A stretch of DNA of 64,000 nucleotides from Nageia nagi (GCA_050084985.1 JBITNC010000002.1:7192001-7256000); one strand, 5' to 3'. Positions 10,665 through 20,640 are shown, counted from the stretch's first letter. Program-made: numbers and translations. Notes: generated by a model from the sequence alone, not told the origin.

Positions 10665-10960
10665 TGTACAACGAGTTTCTCACGCAGAGCAAACTCACCA
10701 CGGAGGTATAGAATGTACAACAAGTTCGTCACGCAGAGCGAACTTACCACGGAGGTATATTAATTACATGCTCAAAATTTGTACAATAAGTTTCTCACGC
10801 AGAGCAAACTCACCACGGAGGTATAAAATGTACAACAAGTTTATCACGCAGAGCAAACTTACCACTGAGGTATAAAATAATCAACACTCTATAACAACAA
10901 TTGTACAACAAGTTTGTCACGCAGAGCAAACTTACCACGGAGGTCTAGAATGTACAATCA
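10665..10960 (-). repeat. five-copy hairpin repeat in the 3' UTR of Copia A
   Basis: Five units of about 45 bp start at 10,665, 10,714, 10,780, 10,829 and 10,902, each with tgtaca, a seven-base arm, the loop tcacgcagag, a complementary arm, then accac(g/t)gaggt. Arms in the fifth unit are AAGTTTG and CAAACTT. The second unit has AAGTTCG with CGAACTT, and the first has GAGTTT with AAACTC, so two stem positions change on both sides together. Copy C keeps one such hairpin (56,033-56,056). Confidence 0.9.
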
Positions 10961-11003
10961 AAAAAGGCCTCTTAGAGGTGAAGTTGTCATCACTAACAAA
11001 AGT

Positions 11004-14000
11004 TTAAACTTCACTCCCCCTTGAGGGCAACTTCACCAACCCGAGAGAATCCCTAAGCTTGCAAAACTGAGCTTCAGGAAGGGGCTTGGTGAACAAATCA
11101 GCGGAGTTTTCAGTAGATGAACAATACTGCAAGTGTATGATGTCATCTAGAACCTTCTCCCTGATAAAATGAGCTTGGATTTCTACATGTTTGGTTCGCT
11201 GATGGAACACAGGATTCTTAGCCAAAGAGATAGCCGATTGATTATCTGACGAAATAAGAGATGGGCCATTTTGCGTATACCCAATTTCGTTCAGAAGATG
11301 TCTTAGCCAAATAGCTTCTTGGGCGGCAACAGACATGGCTCGATATTCGGCTTCGGTGGTAGAAAGAGTCACAGTAGGTTGCTTCTTGGAAGCCCAAGAG
11401 ATAGCACCTGAACCAATGCTAAACACATATGCAGAGGTGGATTTTATATCATCTCTATCTCCCCCATAATCAGAATCCGAGAACCCTGAGAGAACAATCG
11501 AGGGCACTTTGGAATACTTAAGAGCAAGATCCTTTGTCCCTGCGACATACCTCAAGATTTGCTTAACAGCATTGAGGTGTTCAACATATGGTTTTTGCAT
11601 GAATCGTGCCATCAGATTTACTGCAAAGGCAATATCAGGACGAGAGATAGTCAGATACAGAAGACTACCAATCAATTGTCTATAAGCTGTAGCATCAGCC
11701 AACTGAGAATCTGAGCTCAGTGAGACAACGATTCCAGGAGAAACAGGTATTGCAGCATATTTACACTCCTCCATTCCAAACTTTTGCAAGATGTCTGATA
11801 TATACTTAGATTGACTAAGATAAGTACAATCTTTGTGTTGGTATACTTGCATCCCAAGATAGTAATGCAATAGACCTAGATCAGTCATTTCAAATGTTGC
11901 CTTGAGTTTGGAGATGCACTCTTGGATGATTTCAATATTATTGCCTGTGATGAGAAGATCATCCACATAAAGGAGTATTATGACCACGTCTTGTCCTTGA
12001 TTGAGTACATATAGATCTAAATCTGAGAAGCACTTGGAAAAACCAATATCTGCAAAGAATCCTGAAATTTTCTTGTACCATGCTCTAGGTGCTTGCTTAA
12101 GTCCATACAAAGACTTCTTTAGCTTACACACAAGAGACTCTTTTCCTTCTGAAATAAATCCTTCTGGTTGATTCATGTAGATTTCAACATCCAAGTCACC
12201 ATTGAGAAATGCACTTTTGACATCAAGTTGAAAAGTTTTCCATCCTTGAGCTGCAGAAAGAGCAAGAATTATTCTGACAGTAGGCATCTTGGCTACAGGA
12301 GCAAAGGTTTCCTCATAATCAATACCATATTTCTGAGCGAATCCTTTGGCTACTAACCTTGCCTTGTATTTTTCAATTTTTCCATCAGAATTGTACTTGA
12401 CCTTGTATATCCATTTATTGCCAATCACATTTTTCTCATTGGGATAAGGAACCAAATCCCAAGTTTCATTTTTCATGAGAGCCTCATACTCAACTTTCAT
12501 AGCTTCCATCCAACACTCTTGCTTGGAAGCTTCTTTGAAGGTTGATGGCTCATGCATATTATCAATTTTGGCAAATAAGGATTTATTCAAGGTCATACTT
12601 CTTGTAATTCTCTGTGCTGGAGAATTTTGCTCTTGTGGTGACTTCTCTACATGATCATCCAACCAGTTAGGTGCAGGCGAAGAATCATCTGAATCAGATA
12701 TTTCAGCATGAGAGGTCGTATCCTCAGAAAGTTCATTGAACTTAACATCCCTAGACACAAAGACTATTTTATGGGATGAAGAGTAGAGCCTGTAACCTCT
12801 ATGCTGATTATCATACCCCACAAAGATGCATTTTTCTGATCGTTTATCTAGCTTCTTTCTTTTCTCTGAGGTAATGAAGGCAAATGCATCACAACCGAAG
12901 ACCCTGAAGTGTGAGAGGTTAGGTTTCTTTCCTGTCCATGCTTCATATGGAGTTTTACCTTCAACTGCCTTAGTAGAACACCTATTTAGGGTGTGAATAG
13001 CAGTGTGTACAGCTTCGCCCCATAAGAAACTAGGAAGGTTACCCAACATGCATCTTGCCATTTCCATAATGGTGCGATTCTTCCTTTCAGCAACTCCATT
13101 TTGCTGAGGGGTGTAAGGGATTGTGAATTGTCGCTTAATCCCATGTTTAACACAAAAGTCGTTAAACTCATTGCTATTATATTCACCCCCATTGTCCGAT
13201 ATCAGCATTTTGATCTTAAAATCAGTTTGATTTTCAACAAGTACCTTGAAGTCTTGAAACCTGTCAAAAGTTTGATCCTTGTGCTCAAGTAGATAACCAA
13301 ATGTCATCCTACTGAAGTCATCAATGAAGGTCAGAACATAAGAAGCTCCACCTAGTGACTTAGTCTGAAAAGGACCCATCAAATCTGAATGCACAAGCTG
13401 AAGGGGACAAGTAGCCCGAGTTGCCTTATCTTTTTCAAACTTTTGCCTATGCATCTTTCCTAGAATGCACCTTTCACAAAGACCAACTGTGGGTGAAATA
13501 TTAGGTAAACCTTCCACAAGTTCTTGAGTTTTCATGGCTTGAATACTCTTGTGGTTAAGGTGTCCTAATCGTTGATGCCAAAGATTACCTTTTGAACAAA
13601 CATTTGTAGCAAGACAAATCTTTGAAGGTACTTGATCCACAATATAAAGGTCATTCTTTACTGATCCTTTCATCAAAGTGGCAAGTCCTTTCTTAACACA
13701 CCAAGAGTGTGAGGTAAACTCAAATGAGCATCCTTTCCTTGTAATCTGAATTACGGAGATGAGATTCATCCTTAGTTTAGGCACATAAAAGACATTGTCA
13801 AGAGTCTTTCCATGAACCTTCACACTCCCTATTCCGTGAACATCAAGGACTGTATTATCACCTATCACAACTGCATCCTTTTTGTACTTATGAAAGTTTT
13901 CAAACTTATCTTTTTCATAACACATGTGATTAGTGCATCCTGTATCAACAATCCAATCATTTGAAATAGTTTGAGTCATTGAGTAGTAGGCAACAGAAGC

Positions 14001-14930
14001 AGCATGCTTGTTCTTCTTTTTATTATTGAAAGTTCTCACATTTGCATTTCCCTTTCCTTTTTGAGCAAATTTCTTTTTACGACAATCATACTCTTTGTGC
14101 CCAAAGATGCCACGGAAGTTACAATTCCCATCAAACTTTTCCTGAGGTGTTGGATTGCTGGATCCTGCTTTATCATTCCTGTGCCTGTAGTTGCCATGAT
14201 TGTTGTTGTTGTTGCCCTTTTTGTCATACTTCCTGAAGGTAGATGAGGACTTGTTGTCTTTGAATTTGTAATGTTTGAACTTTTTCTTGAAAGGAGTTTT
14301 GGTTGCTCCTAGAGCAACACTATGGTCCTTTGGAGAAAGGTTCAACATTTTCTTGTTCAAAGTTTCCTCATGCTTTAGAAGAAGTCTTGAAAGGTTATCA
14401 AGTGAGATGACATCTTCTTCATCATCGAGCCTTGTTTCCATAACTGTGACAAAGTTGCTGAACTTTGTAGTAAGGCTTTGTAGAATGATGAAGACCATGA
14501 ACTCATCATTGATCCAGTTGCACCCACAACCAACCAGTTGTGTCCTGAGGTCAATGATTTTGTTTAAGTAGATGGAGGCACTTTCATCTTCACTTTGTCG
14601 ATACTGCAACAACTTTTGTAGAATGGTAAACCTCCTTGAAAATTTGGACCCAAGGTAGATTTTCTTTAACCTATCCCAAGCTTCTTTTGCTGAAGTTGAT
14701 GAAGAAATCATGAGAAGGACATCATCTGAAACTGCATGGTAAATCATAGAAGTTGCTAACTCATTCTTTGAGTTGTATACTTCAAGAGCCTTCTCATCGG
14801 TAGGAGCAACCACATCTTCACTAACTGTCTGCCATAGCTTTCTTGCTTGTAACTCGGCTTTCATATGTGGTTCCCATATTCCAAAGTTGGAACCATCGAG
14901 TATGTGCTTGGGAACGAAGGTTTCAACCAT
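11004..14930 (-). CDS. gag-pol: Copia gag-pol polyprotein (intact)
   Basis: One uninterrupted frame; the likely start is the ATG at 14,930 (MVETFVPKHILDG), because copy C has an ATG at the matching place, although the frame stays open to 15,005. Counting from 15,005: capsid-type gag at residues 30-230; basic Asn-rich linker and a zinc knuckle at 294-308; protease DTG at 354-356 (WIVDTGC); integrase zinc site H477, H482, C510, C513 and catalytic D541, D604, E640; reverse transcriptase to the YVDD box at 1013-1016; RNase H around D1177, E1218 and D1254. The order protease-integrase-RT-RNase H defines Ty1/Copia. The polyprotein packages its RNA, copies it to DNA and inserts it in the nucleus. 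The zinc knuckle has Arg where the second Cys should be (CNFRGIFGHKEYDC). Everything else needed looks present. Confidence 0.97.
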   Translation of the reverse strand: MVETFVPKHILDGSNFGIWEPHMKAELQARKLWQTVSEDVVAPTDEKALEVYNSKNELATSMIYHAVSDDVLLMISSSTSAKEAWDRLKKIYLGSKFSRRFTILQKLLQYRQSEDESASIYLNKIIDLRTQLVGCGCNWINDEFMVFIILQSLTTKFSNFVTVMETRLDDEEDVISLDNLSRLLLKHEETLNKKMLNLSPKDHSVALGATKTPFKKKFKHYKFKDNKSSSTFRKYDKKGNNNNNHGNYRHRNDKAGSSNPTPQEKFDGNCNFRGIFGHKEYDCRKKKFAQKGKGNANVRTFNNKKKNKHAASVAYYSMTQTISNDWIVDTGCTNHMCYEKDKFENFHKYKKDAVVIGDNTVLDVHGIGSVKVHGKTLDNVFYVPKLRMNLISVIQITRKGCSFEFTSHSWCVKKGLATLMKGSVKNDLYIVDQVPSKICLATNVCSKGNLWHQRLGHLNHKSIQAMKTQELVEGLPNISPTVGLCERCILGKMHRQKFEKDKATRATCPLQLVHSDLMGPFQTKSLGGASYVLTFIDDFSRMTFGYLLEHKDQTFDRFQDFKVLVENQTDFKIKMLISDNGGEYNSNEFNDFCVKHGIKRQFTIPYTPQQNGVAERKNRTIMEMARCMLGNLPSFLWGEAVHTAIHTLNRCSTKAVEGKTPYEAWTGKKPNLSHFRVFGCDAFAFITSEKRKKLDKRSEKCIFVGYDNQHRGYRLYSSSHKIVFVSRDVKFNELSEDTTSHAEISDSDDSSPAPNWLDDHVEKSPQEQNSPAQRITRSMTLNKSLFAKIDNMHEPSTFKEASKQECWMEAMKVEYEALMKNETWDLVPYPNEKNVIGNKWIYKVKYNSDGKIEKYKARLVAKGFAQKYGIDYEETFAPVAKMPTVRIILALSAAQGWKTFQLDVKSAFLNGDLDVEIYMNQPEGFISEGKESLVCKLKKSLYGLKQAPRAWYKKISGFFADIGFSKCFSDLDLYVLNQGQDVVIILLYVDDLLITGNNIEIIQECISKLKATFEMTDLGLLHYYLGMQVYQHKDCTYLSQSKYISDILQKFGMEECKYAAIPVSPGIVVSLSSDSQLADATAYRQLIGSLLYLTISRPDIAFAVNLMARFMQKPYVEHLNAVKQILRYVAGTKDLALKYSKVPSIVLSGFSDSDYGGDRDDIKSTSAYVFSIGSGAISWASKKQPTVTLSTTEAEYRAMSVAAQEAIWLRHLLNEIGYTQNGPSLISSDNQSAISLAKNPVFHQRTKHVEIQAHFIREKVLDDIIHLQYCSSTENSADLFTKPLPEAQFCKLRDSLGLVKLPSRGSEV

Positions 14931-16232
14931 TGCTACAAAAAACAAATAAATATGCAAATAAGAATGTAAACTTTTACAATTTTTCCATCTATACATATAA
15001 AACAACTAATAAGCAAACATGTCCCACATGTGTAAACTCATTAACCACGATCCATAGAAGGATAAAGTTGGGGTTGTTTTCTTGTATAGAATTAGGCCTT
15101 CACCTGGATGCTCGCAAGGTGGAGCCCAGGTACTACCAGTCCTCAACCAGTTCACCTTGGTCAGTGATATACTCTCACAAGGAGAAGTACCTACTATTTT
15201 CCAAGGATCCGACGTATCTTGGACCGGCCATTTTAATTATCTTGATTAAGGGTTTCAGTTTTCCTCCTAGGTTATCAGGATAATCCCTGAATGGACGTGC
15301 GGACATGTGGTATCACTACACACATGCCTGTCCACCTAATAGAGTTATGTCCAATCCAACAGAGGTCTTAGGGGCAATTAAGACGGACTTACCACCACTT
15401 GGTTCTTCGAACTAAAAGGGCTCCAGTCTGCCCTGTCCTCACCTCATGGCTCCCCAAACAAGTCATGTTGTGGAAAATACGTGCGGATGTATTCATTTTA
15501 GGGGTTACTTTTCAAATTTTTGCGTATTGCAAGTATAAGCAAATGTGCAAAAAATATAAAGTAAGGTGAAAAATACTCCATCCACACGAACTTGAAACCT
15601 TAAGAGGCCAAAAAATTGAGTCCAATGGGTTTTGTTCTAACCCCTAAAGGACTTTTACATTGTTCATATTTTTCTCACTTTATTCAAGCACTTAATGAAT
15701 TAAACAAAGAACTAAGTCCTACTTAGTATTTAATTCATAACATGCATTGTATCATGACTTAAAAATTTAAGTAAGCATGCATCATGCATTAAAATTTAAG
15801 TCCTAAGCATACTTATAACATGCATTCTATCATGACTTAAAATTTTAAGTAAGCATGCATCATGCATTAAAAATTTAAGTCCTAAGCATGTTTTATTCTT
15901 CAAATAAGATACATGCATCATATGCAACATTTAGATAAAATGTAAGTAAAAAAAAATTATACCTAGGCCCCCCCTTTTTACTTAAAGTTTGATCCCTTTG
16001 AACCATGCTGAGAGAGTGCATAGGCATGGAAATTAAACATGCAAGGTGGAGGAAAATATGAGAAATAGGCTAAGTACTCCTAAGGGCATTTAATGGAGCA
16101 ATTGACTTGGAAGCAAGAAAAAAAATGCCTAAGAAGAATAAGGGTGCAAATGGCAATAGGAGACCCATACCCCAATGTTGAATGCTTCTCCTATGTTAAG
16201 CACTAAAAAATTTCTAAGTCAATAATCATTAA
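14931..16232 (-). other. gag-proximal leader of Copia A, conserved block
   Basis: Untranslated leader between the GC-rich module and gag. The part at 15,040-15,500 is clearly similar, in sense orientation, to 38,150-38,420 of copy B and 51,390-51,660 of copy C, including the hairpin at 15,299-15,335. The next part, around 15,640 (cccctaaagg), matches B near 38,000 and C near 51,255. 15,690-15,960 is AT-rich with repeated taagtaagcatgcatcatgc-like phrases. Confidence 0.6.
15299..15335 (-). other. conserved leader hairpin of Copia A (candidate RNA element)
   Basis: In sense: outer arm GTGGAC pairs with GTCCGC, inner arm ATGTG pairs with CACAT, loop TGTAGTGATAC. In B and C the outer arms are GTGGAT with ATTCGC and GTGGAT with ATCTGC. 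The C-G pair of A is T-A in both, and the other differences are G-U wobbles, so pairing is kept in all three copies. A role in packaging, dimerisation or translation is inference only. Confidence 0.6.
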
Positions 16233-17040
16233 ATGCTGAGTAGGAGGAAGGAGGAAGAGGAGGCTGGGCAGGGGTGGCAGGGGCCAAAGTCGACGAGGAA
16301 GTCACGGAAGGCGGTGGAGGTCGCGTGGGGCGGCCAAGCGGTGGTTGACCACCCAAGGCGCGACGTCAGGGCGATGAGGGAGGAGGGTCACGTTAAAAAC
16401 GAGAATGGAGCCATGGATCCATGTGGTGCAGAGCGGGGAAGCATTTCAGTCCATGAAACGGTGTCTACAGTTGGCAGACACGTCGCACGCCTATCCTGCG
16501 ATCAGTGCAGTGCGTGGTCTGCATCCTGCCCAAGCCGAAGAGGCTCATGGCACGAAAGGAGGCCGTGAGGACGGAGGGGTTGGAATTACTTCTGCGTCTG
16601 GAGAATGTCGACTCTGCTGTCGTCCCTCCTGCACAAAGGTAATACACTGACACCAACACCCATGAAAATGCAAAGTAGCCACCATCAGTCGCAGAGAGTT
16701 TCGTGTTGTGCATAGTCCATTGGGGGCATTGCCTGCGATCATGTTCAGTGCAGGAAATGATGTCGAAAGCAGGCATCGCGTCAAATAAGGCATTTGGTGC
16801 ATATCCAGTGTGCAGTTGTAGTCCATGGAATGTGGCGTCCCGTAGAACAGGCGTGCGGGGAGGTGGCGAGCGGGAGGAGCAGTCGCGGAGGCGGGTGGGA
16901 GGAGGAGGCGGTGGTGAGCCGCGTGCGTGGGAGGAGCGCGAGTGGCGCGTGCGGGGGGGGTGGCGGGAGCGGAGGAGCGGCGGCGGTGGCGTGCGCACGG
17001 GAGAATGCCCCCGTGTTTTAACAATTGAATTTGACCCCCC
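16233..17040 (-). other. GC-rich module in the leader of Copia A
   Basis: Composition jumps to strongly G+C-rich (by eye about two thirds GC at 16,820-17,000) inside an AT-rich leader, with a sharp edge at about 17,030. A minus-strand frame of 192 codons (16,465-17,043) is rich in Pro, Ser and Arg and matches no family I know. Copies B (36,400-37,020) and C (49,590-50,340) have a GC-richer, apparently different segment at the same place. A captured host fragment is possible. Confidence 0.5.
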
Positions 17041-17801
17041 CAATAATGTTTATTGGATTTTTAAATGTTTTAAAACAAATTTCAATAAATAAATATATAT
17101 ATACGTTTTAATTTTTATTAATTGCCCCCATACATATATATATTTTTTAATTAGCATTTAAACAAAGTTGTTTAACACTATAGTTTTAAACCAAGACAAG
17201 ATATATTATGGTGCCACTAATATATGATGGTGCCCATTTTTAAAACAAAATTTGTCCTCCTTTCTAAAATTTTGAATATTCATGCCTTTTTCTTAGGAAC
17301 ATATTAATAACTCACTAATGATAGTATATATGAGTTATTTCATAACAATACATTACTACTAACATAAAAAATGTTAGTATAAATATTGCAATTTTGTATC
17401 ATATATGGACATTTAATTGAACTAACACATACTTTTAAGTTCAACATAACATGAATAACAAATTACAAGTTTTGTATACTAACCCTTTTTTTTTAAAAGA
17501 ACTATAGCAATTTAAAATTGTAAGTATCATAGAGGATTAGTAAAAAAAAATTTGCAACTTGTTAATCATAACTTAAAAGGGACTAATACATAGCAAATAA
17601 TGTGTTAGTAGCATTATGTAATAATCAAAATAAATGACCAAATGAGGAGAATCTTTATACCTGCTCTTTAAAATTTACCTCACAAAGGGGTGAAAGATGA
17701 GTGAAAAAGGATGAACCTCCAAGATGTAGCTTCCACACCAAAAGAAGAGCTTTCACAACAAGGAGAGCTTCAACACCAAGAAGTAGAGCTTCCACAACAA
17801 G
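17041..17801 (-). other. U5-proximal leader of Copia A
   Basis: AT-rich sequence downstream of the primer site. Near 17,730-17,800 there are imperfect direct repeats of ttccacaacaagg/agagcttcaacaccaag type, also recognisable just after the primer site of B. No coding potential. Confidence 0.5.
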
Positions 17802-17813
17802 GCTCTGATACCA
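17802..17813 (-). other. primer-binding site of Copia A (tRNA-iMet type)
   Basis: The minus strand reads TGGTATCAGAGC two bases after the 5' LTR, complementary to the 3' end of plant initiator tRNA-Met, the usual Copia primer. Confidence 0.95.
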
Positions 17814-17815
17814 AT

Positions 17816-18304
17816 TGAAGGATTTGAACTAGATCTAAACAAATCCTTTAGGACCTTAGACTAGGAAACTCAAGTGTACACAAGATAACACAATCACTCA
17901 AGATAACACATCAATATAATGTGGTTCCTCCCTCCTTGGGAGTACATCCACAACTAGTTCTCTTATTCTCAAATCTATGTCTCTCTTACAACTATTCTCT
18001 AGCTCTCTCCTACACAACCAAGTAGAGTAATCTTACTCAAAACTTAGATATATTTACATGAGGAGAGGCCCTCTATTTATAGGTTGAGAGCACCTCCCTA
18101 ACCTTCCTTTAACCCAAGGGTAAGGTTAGGGTTACATTAAATGTACCACCAAACTTCAACCTACCAACTAACTACTTTGGTAAAGTCAAGGTCTACATAT
18201 TAAAGAATTCTATTAATCTCTTAAGGTATCTACATACCCTTAAGTGATTAATTGAATTTACAAGGAGTTTAGATATTCACAATATTTCATTACAAATTCT
18301 AACA
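17816..18304 (-). repeat. 5' LTR of Copia A (489 bp)
   Basis: Same sequence as 9,706-10,177 apart from one base, 2 bp and 15 bp. On the minus strand it starts TGTTAGAATTTG and ends CAAATCCTTCA. Confidence 0.97.
18073..18082 (-). promoter_or_regulatory. TATA box of the Copia A 5' LTR
   Basis: Minus-strand CTATAAATAG in mid-LTR. The related LTRs of B and C have ctataaatag or ctataaataa at the matching place, so transcription should start a few dozen bases downstream. Confidence 0.65.
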
Positions 18305-18309
18305 CATAT
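18305..18309. repeat. target-site duplication of Copia A, right
   Basis: CATAT, identical to 9,701-9,705. Confidence 0.9.
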
Positions 18310-18989
18310 GCATATACATTTTAAAAATTCACAAGTAAAGCACAAAAATCCAAACCATGTGACATAAGATGTATAGTGGTTCACATAATTGCTTGGGCTA
18401 GTACACTTTTCTAATTATCCTCTCTCTTCTTTTTTATTAACTGAAGCTTATTGAATAGTACAATAGCTTCCATAACACAAGAGTATGGAAGAACAATAAC
18501 ACAAATCACAAATAGTAAAACTTGCATTAACCTATAACCACCCATAGTTCTCCTATAAATAGGAGAAAATATGGTTGTTGTAAACTAGGAGTTAAGTGGA
18601 AGTGACAAGGACATATGTACTTTCACTCTCCACTATGTGCCATTAAGGGACAAGTGTCCCTCCATGAATGCCTAAATGTTTTCCACATGCCAAACCATGA
18701 CTCCAAGTCCTCTCCATGTGTCACCACATCATCCATGTATGCTTAGTCACCTTTGACCATAATATAGGTTTCACCCGAGCTAAATATAATAAGTAATGCT
18801 TTAGCTAGATCTAACTGGTGTACATAGTATATATATTTATATAATATATACACACACACAGACACCATAAAAGTAGAATATTAACCTATATTAATTAACT
18901 TTTAAATATATTATTTATTCATGTTTATACATAGGTGAATTACATACAAATAATCCCAAACTAGTGTTATAATTTCTAACACTCTAACA
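18310..18989 (-). repeat. remnant LTR of an older Copia-like element (D), split by A
   Basis: On the minus strand a purine tract TAAGGAAGAG (18,990-18,999) is followed by TGTTAGAGTGTTAGAAAT, the look of a polypurine tract and LTR start. The stretch contains a plant LTR phrase near 18,370-18,395 (tatagtggttcacataattg). The rest of this LTR would lie left of Copia A, before 9,700. The left end is not identified. Confidence 0.5.
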
Positions 18990-19700
18990 CTCTTCCTTAA
19001 TCTTATTTTGGGGTTATGTAGTTTTACAATGAATATAAATATTACAACAATATGGTTCTCAATAACCATTTCCTAATAGATAGAGAGATCTTTGGAAATG
19101 ACTTCCAACATTTTAGCATGATCCTTCAAGATATGTGGCAAGAGGAGGATTCCATCTATCAACATGGATCTAAAACACAAATAGATTGTAATGAAGTCAG
19201 TAATCATGAAACATAGTTGGCATAATCATTTATCCATCAACATGGAATAATAAAAAATTCCATCAATATTACATATTATAACATCTATCAACATAGAGTA
19301 GTAAGTGGCATAAAAAACATACATCAACATGGATTAGCATTCATGAAAAATAAAATATACATATATATCCATCAATCATGGAATAAATAAATTGGCACAT
19401 AAACATAGATAAAAAATGATTCATCAACATGAAACAAACATCCATCAACATGGAATAAATATCCACAATAAAATGGAGTAATATCTATCTATCAATATGG
19501 ATAATACAACATGATTCATTAATAAGAATCAACCATCCATCAACATGGCTAGCAACACATGATTCATTAATAAGAATCAATCATCCATCAACAATGGAGC
19601 AATAATTATCCAACAATATGGATCACATAAAATGATTTATAATCATGAATCAAACATCCATAAAAATAGAACAAATATGATTCATCATAGAAATCTATGC
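18990..19700 (-). repeat. array of short palindromes near the 3' end of element D
   Basis: At least eight variants of TCCATCAACATGGA (stem TCCAT/ATGGA, loop CAAC) occur between about 19,150 and 19,680, mixed with another palindrome, GATTCattaataaGAATC (about 19,505-19,580). The position, directly after the LTR and polypurine tract, corresponds to the 3' UTR, as does the hairpin array of Copia A. No coding content. Confidence 0.6.
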
Positions 19701-20064
19701 CCATTTCTATTCCTTATCTTGAAACAACTATTCCTAAGAACATGTTCGCTACATTATTAGTTCTAATCATGTCATAAGTTTTTCTCCTTTCATCTTAATG
19801 GGAAGTAACACTTACTATGGGTTATCAAGCAAATTCCTTCTACTATTCATTATATATATATCATCATATCACCACTAGGCTATCGCATTTGATTTATTTA
19901 GAAATATATAAGGACCCATGGGGTTATCCCATTTGTTATCAATCTATTCTTAGATAGAGGATGTAGGTAATTACATTGTAGGCGTCCCTTTTGAGTTTTA
20001 GAAGCTCATTTTGAAATCAATGGTTGAGAATTTTTTAGAAAGGAGACAAACAATGAAATAGTTT
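19701..20064. other. no gene seen
   Basis: AT-rich sequence without recognised frame or repeat boundary. Confidence 0.4.
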
Positions 20065-20640
20065 TTAGCCTTTGGATTTATTATATTTTATTTCATATTA
20101 AGTTTATGTATCATTTTTTATATTATATTAAGTTAATGTTTATGTTTATTATTTTAGTCTTTATTTTATAACTTTATTTATGTCTATATTATTAATGTTT
20201 ATGTTTATTTTAAATATTTATGTGTAAAATTTACTTTATTTCATAAGTTTATGTTCAAATTTCTATTTGCCTTTTAGTCTCCATTTTATAACTTTATTTA
20301 TGTTTATGCAATTTTTTTTTACATTTTTTTACATTATATTAAGTTTACGTTTATTTTTATTGTTTTATCTTTATTTATGTTTATGTTTATTTTTTTAGTC
20401 TTCATTTATGTTTATGTAATATTTTTTTTATTATATTAAGTTAATGTTTATGTTTATTATTTTAGTCTTTATTTTATAATTTTATTTATGTTTATATTAT
20501 TAATGTTTATGTTAATTTTAAATGCTTATATTTATAATTTAATTTATTCAATAAATTTATGTTTATTTTAATCTTTATTTTATAAATTTAATTATATGTA
20601 TATTTATGTTTATGTAATACAAAAGTTTAATTTTAAAAAT
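20065..20640. repeat. T-rich low-complexity tract (TTTATGTTTAT-type)
   Basis: Dozens of imperfect TTTATGTTTATT and TTTATTTTATAA phrases fill about 570 bp, with strong T-over-A skew on the plus strand. It looks like degenerate simple-sequence expansion and not a telomeric array. Confidence 0.7.

Larger units (their letters stand above)
9706..18304 (-). mobile_element. complete young Ty1/Copia retrotransposon (copy A)
   Basis: 8.6 kb element on the minus strand with two LTRs bounded by TG...CA, 5-bp target duplications (CATAT), a primer site at 17,802-17,813, a polypurine tract at 10,178-10,186 and one open gag-pol frame. The two LTRs differ by one substitution and two small indels, so insertion is very recent relative to copies B and C. 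The leader from 5' LTR to gag is about 2.9 kb, long for Copia, and the 3' UTR carries a hairpin array. It is inserted into an older Copia LTR (18,310-18,989 on the right side). Confidence 0.97.

Noticed and set aside
16465-17043. 192-codon frame as a host gene
   Set aside because: GC-rich sequence has few stops by chance, there is an overlapping frame of similar length, and no domain is recognisable; kept only as an unexplained module.
20065-20640. Possible telomere-like array
   Set aside because: Phrases are TTTATGTTTAT type with irregular spacing, not TTTAGGG, and they vary too much.
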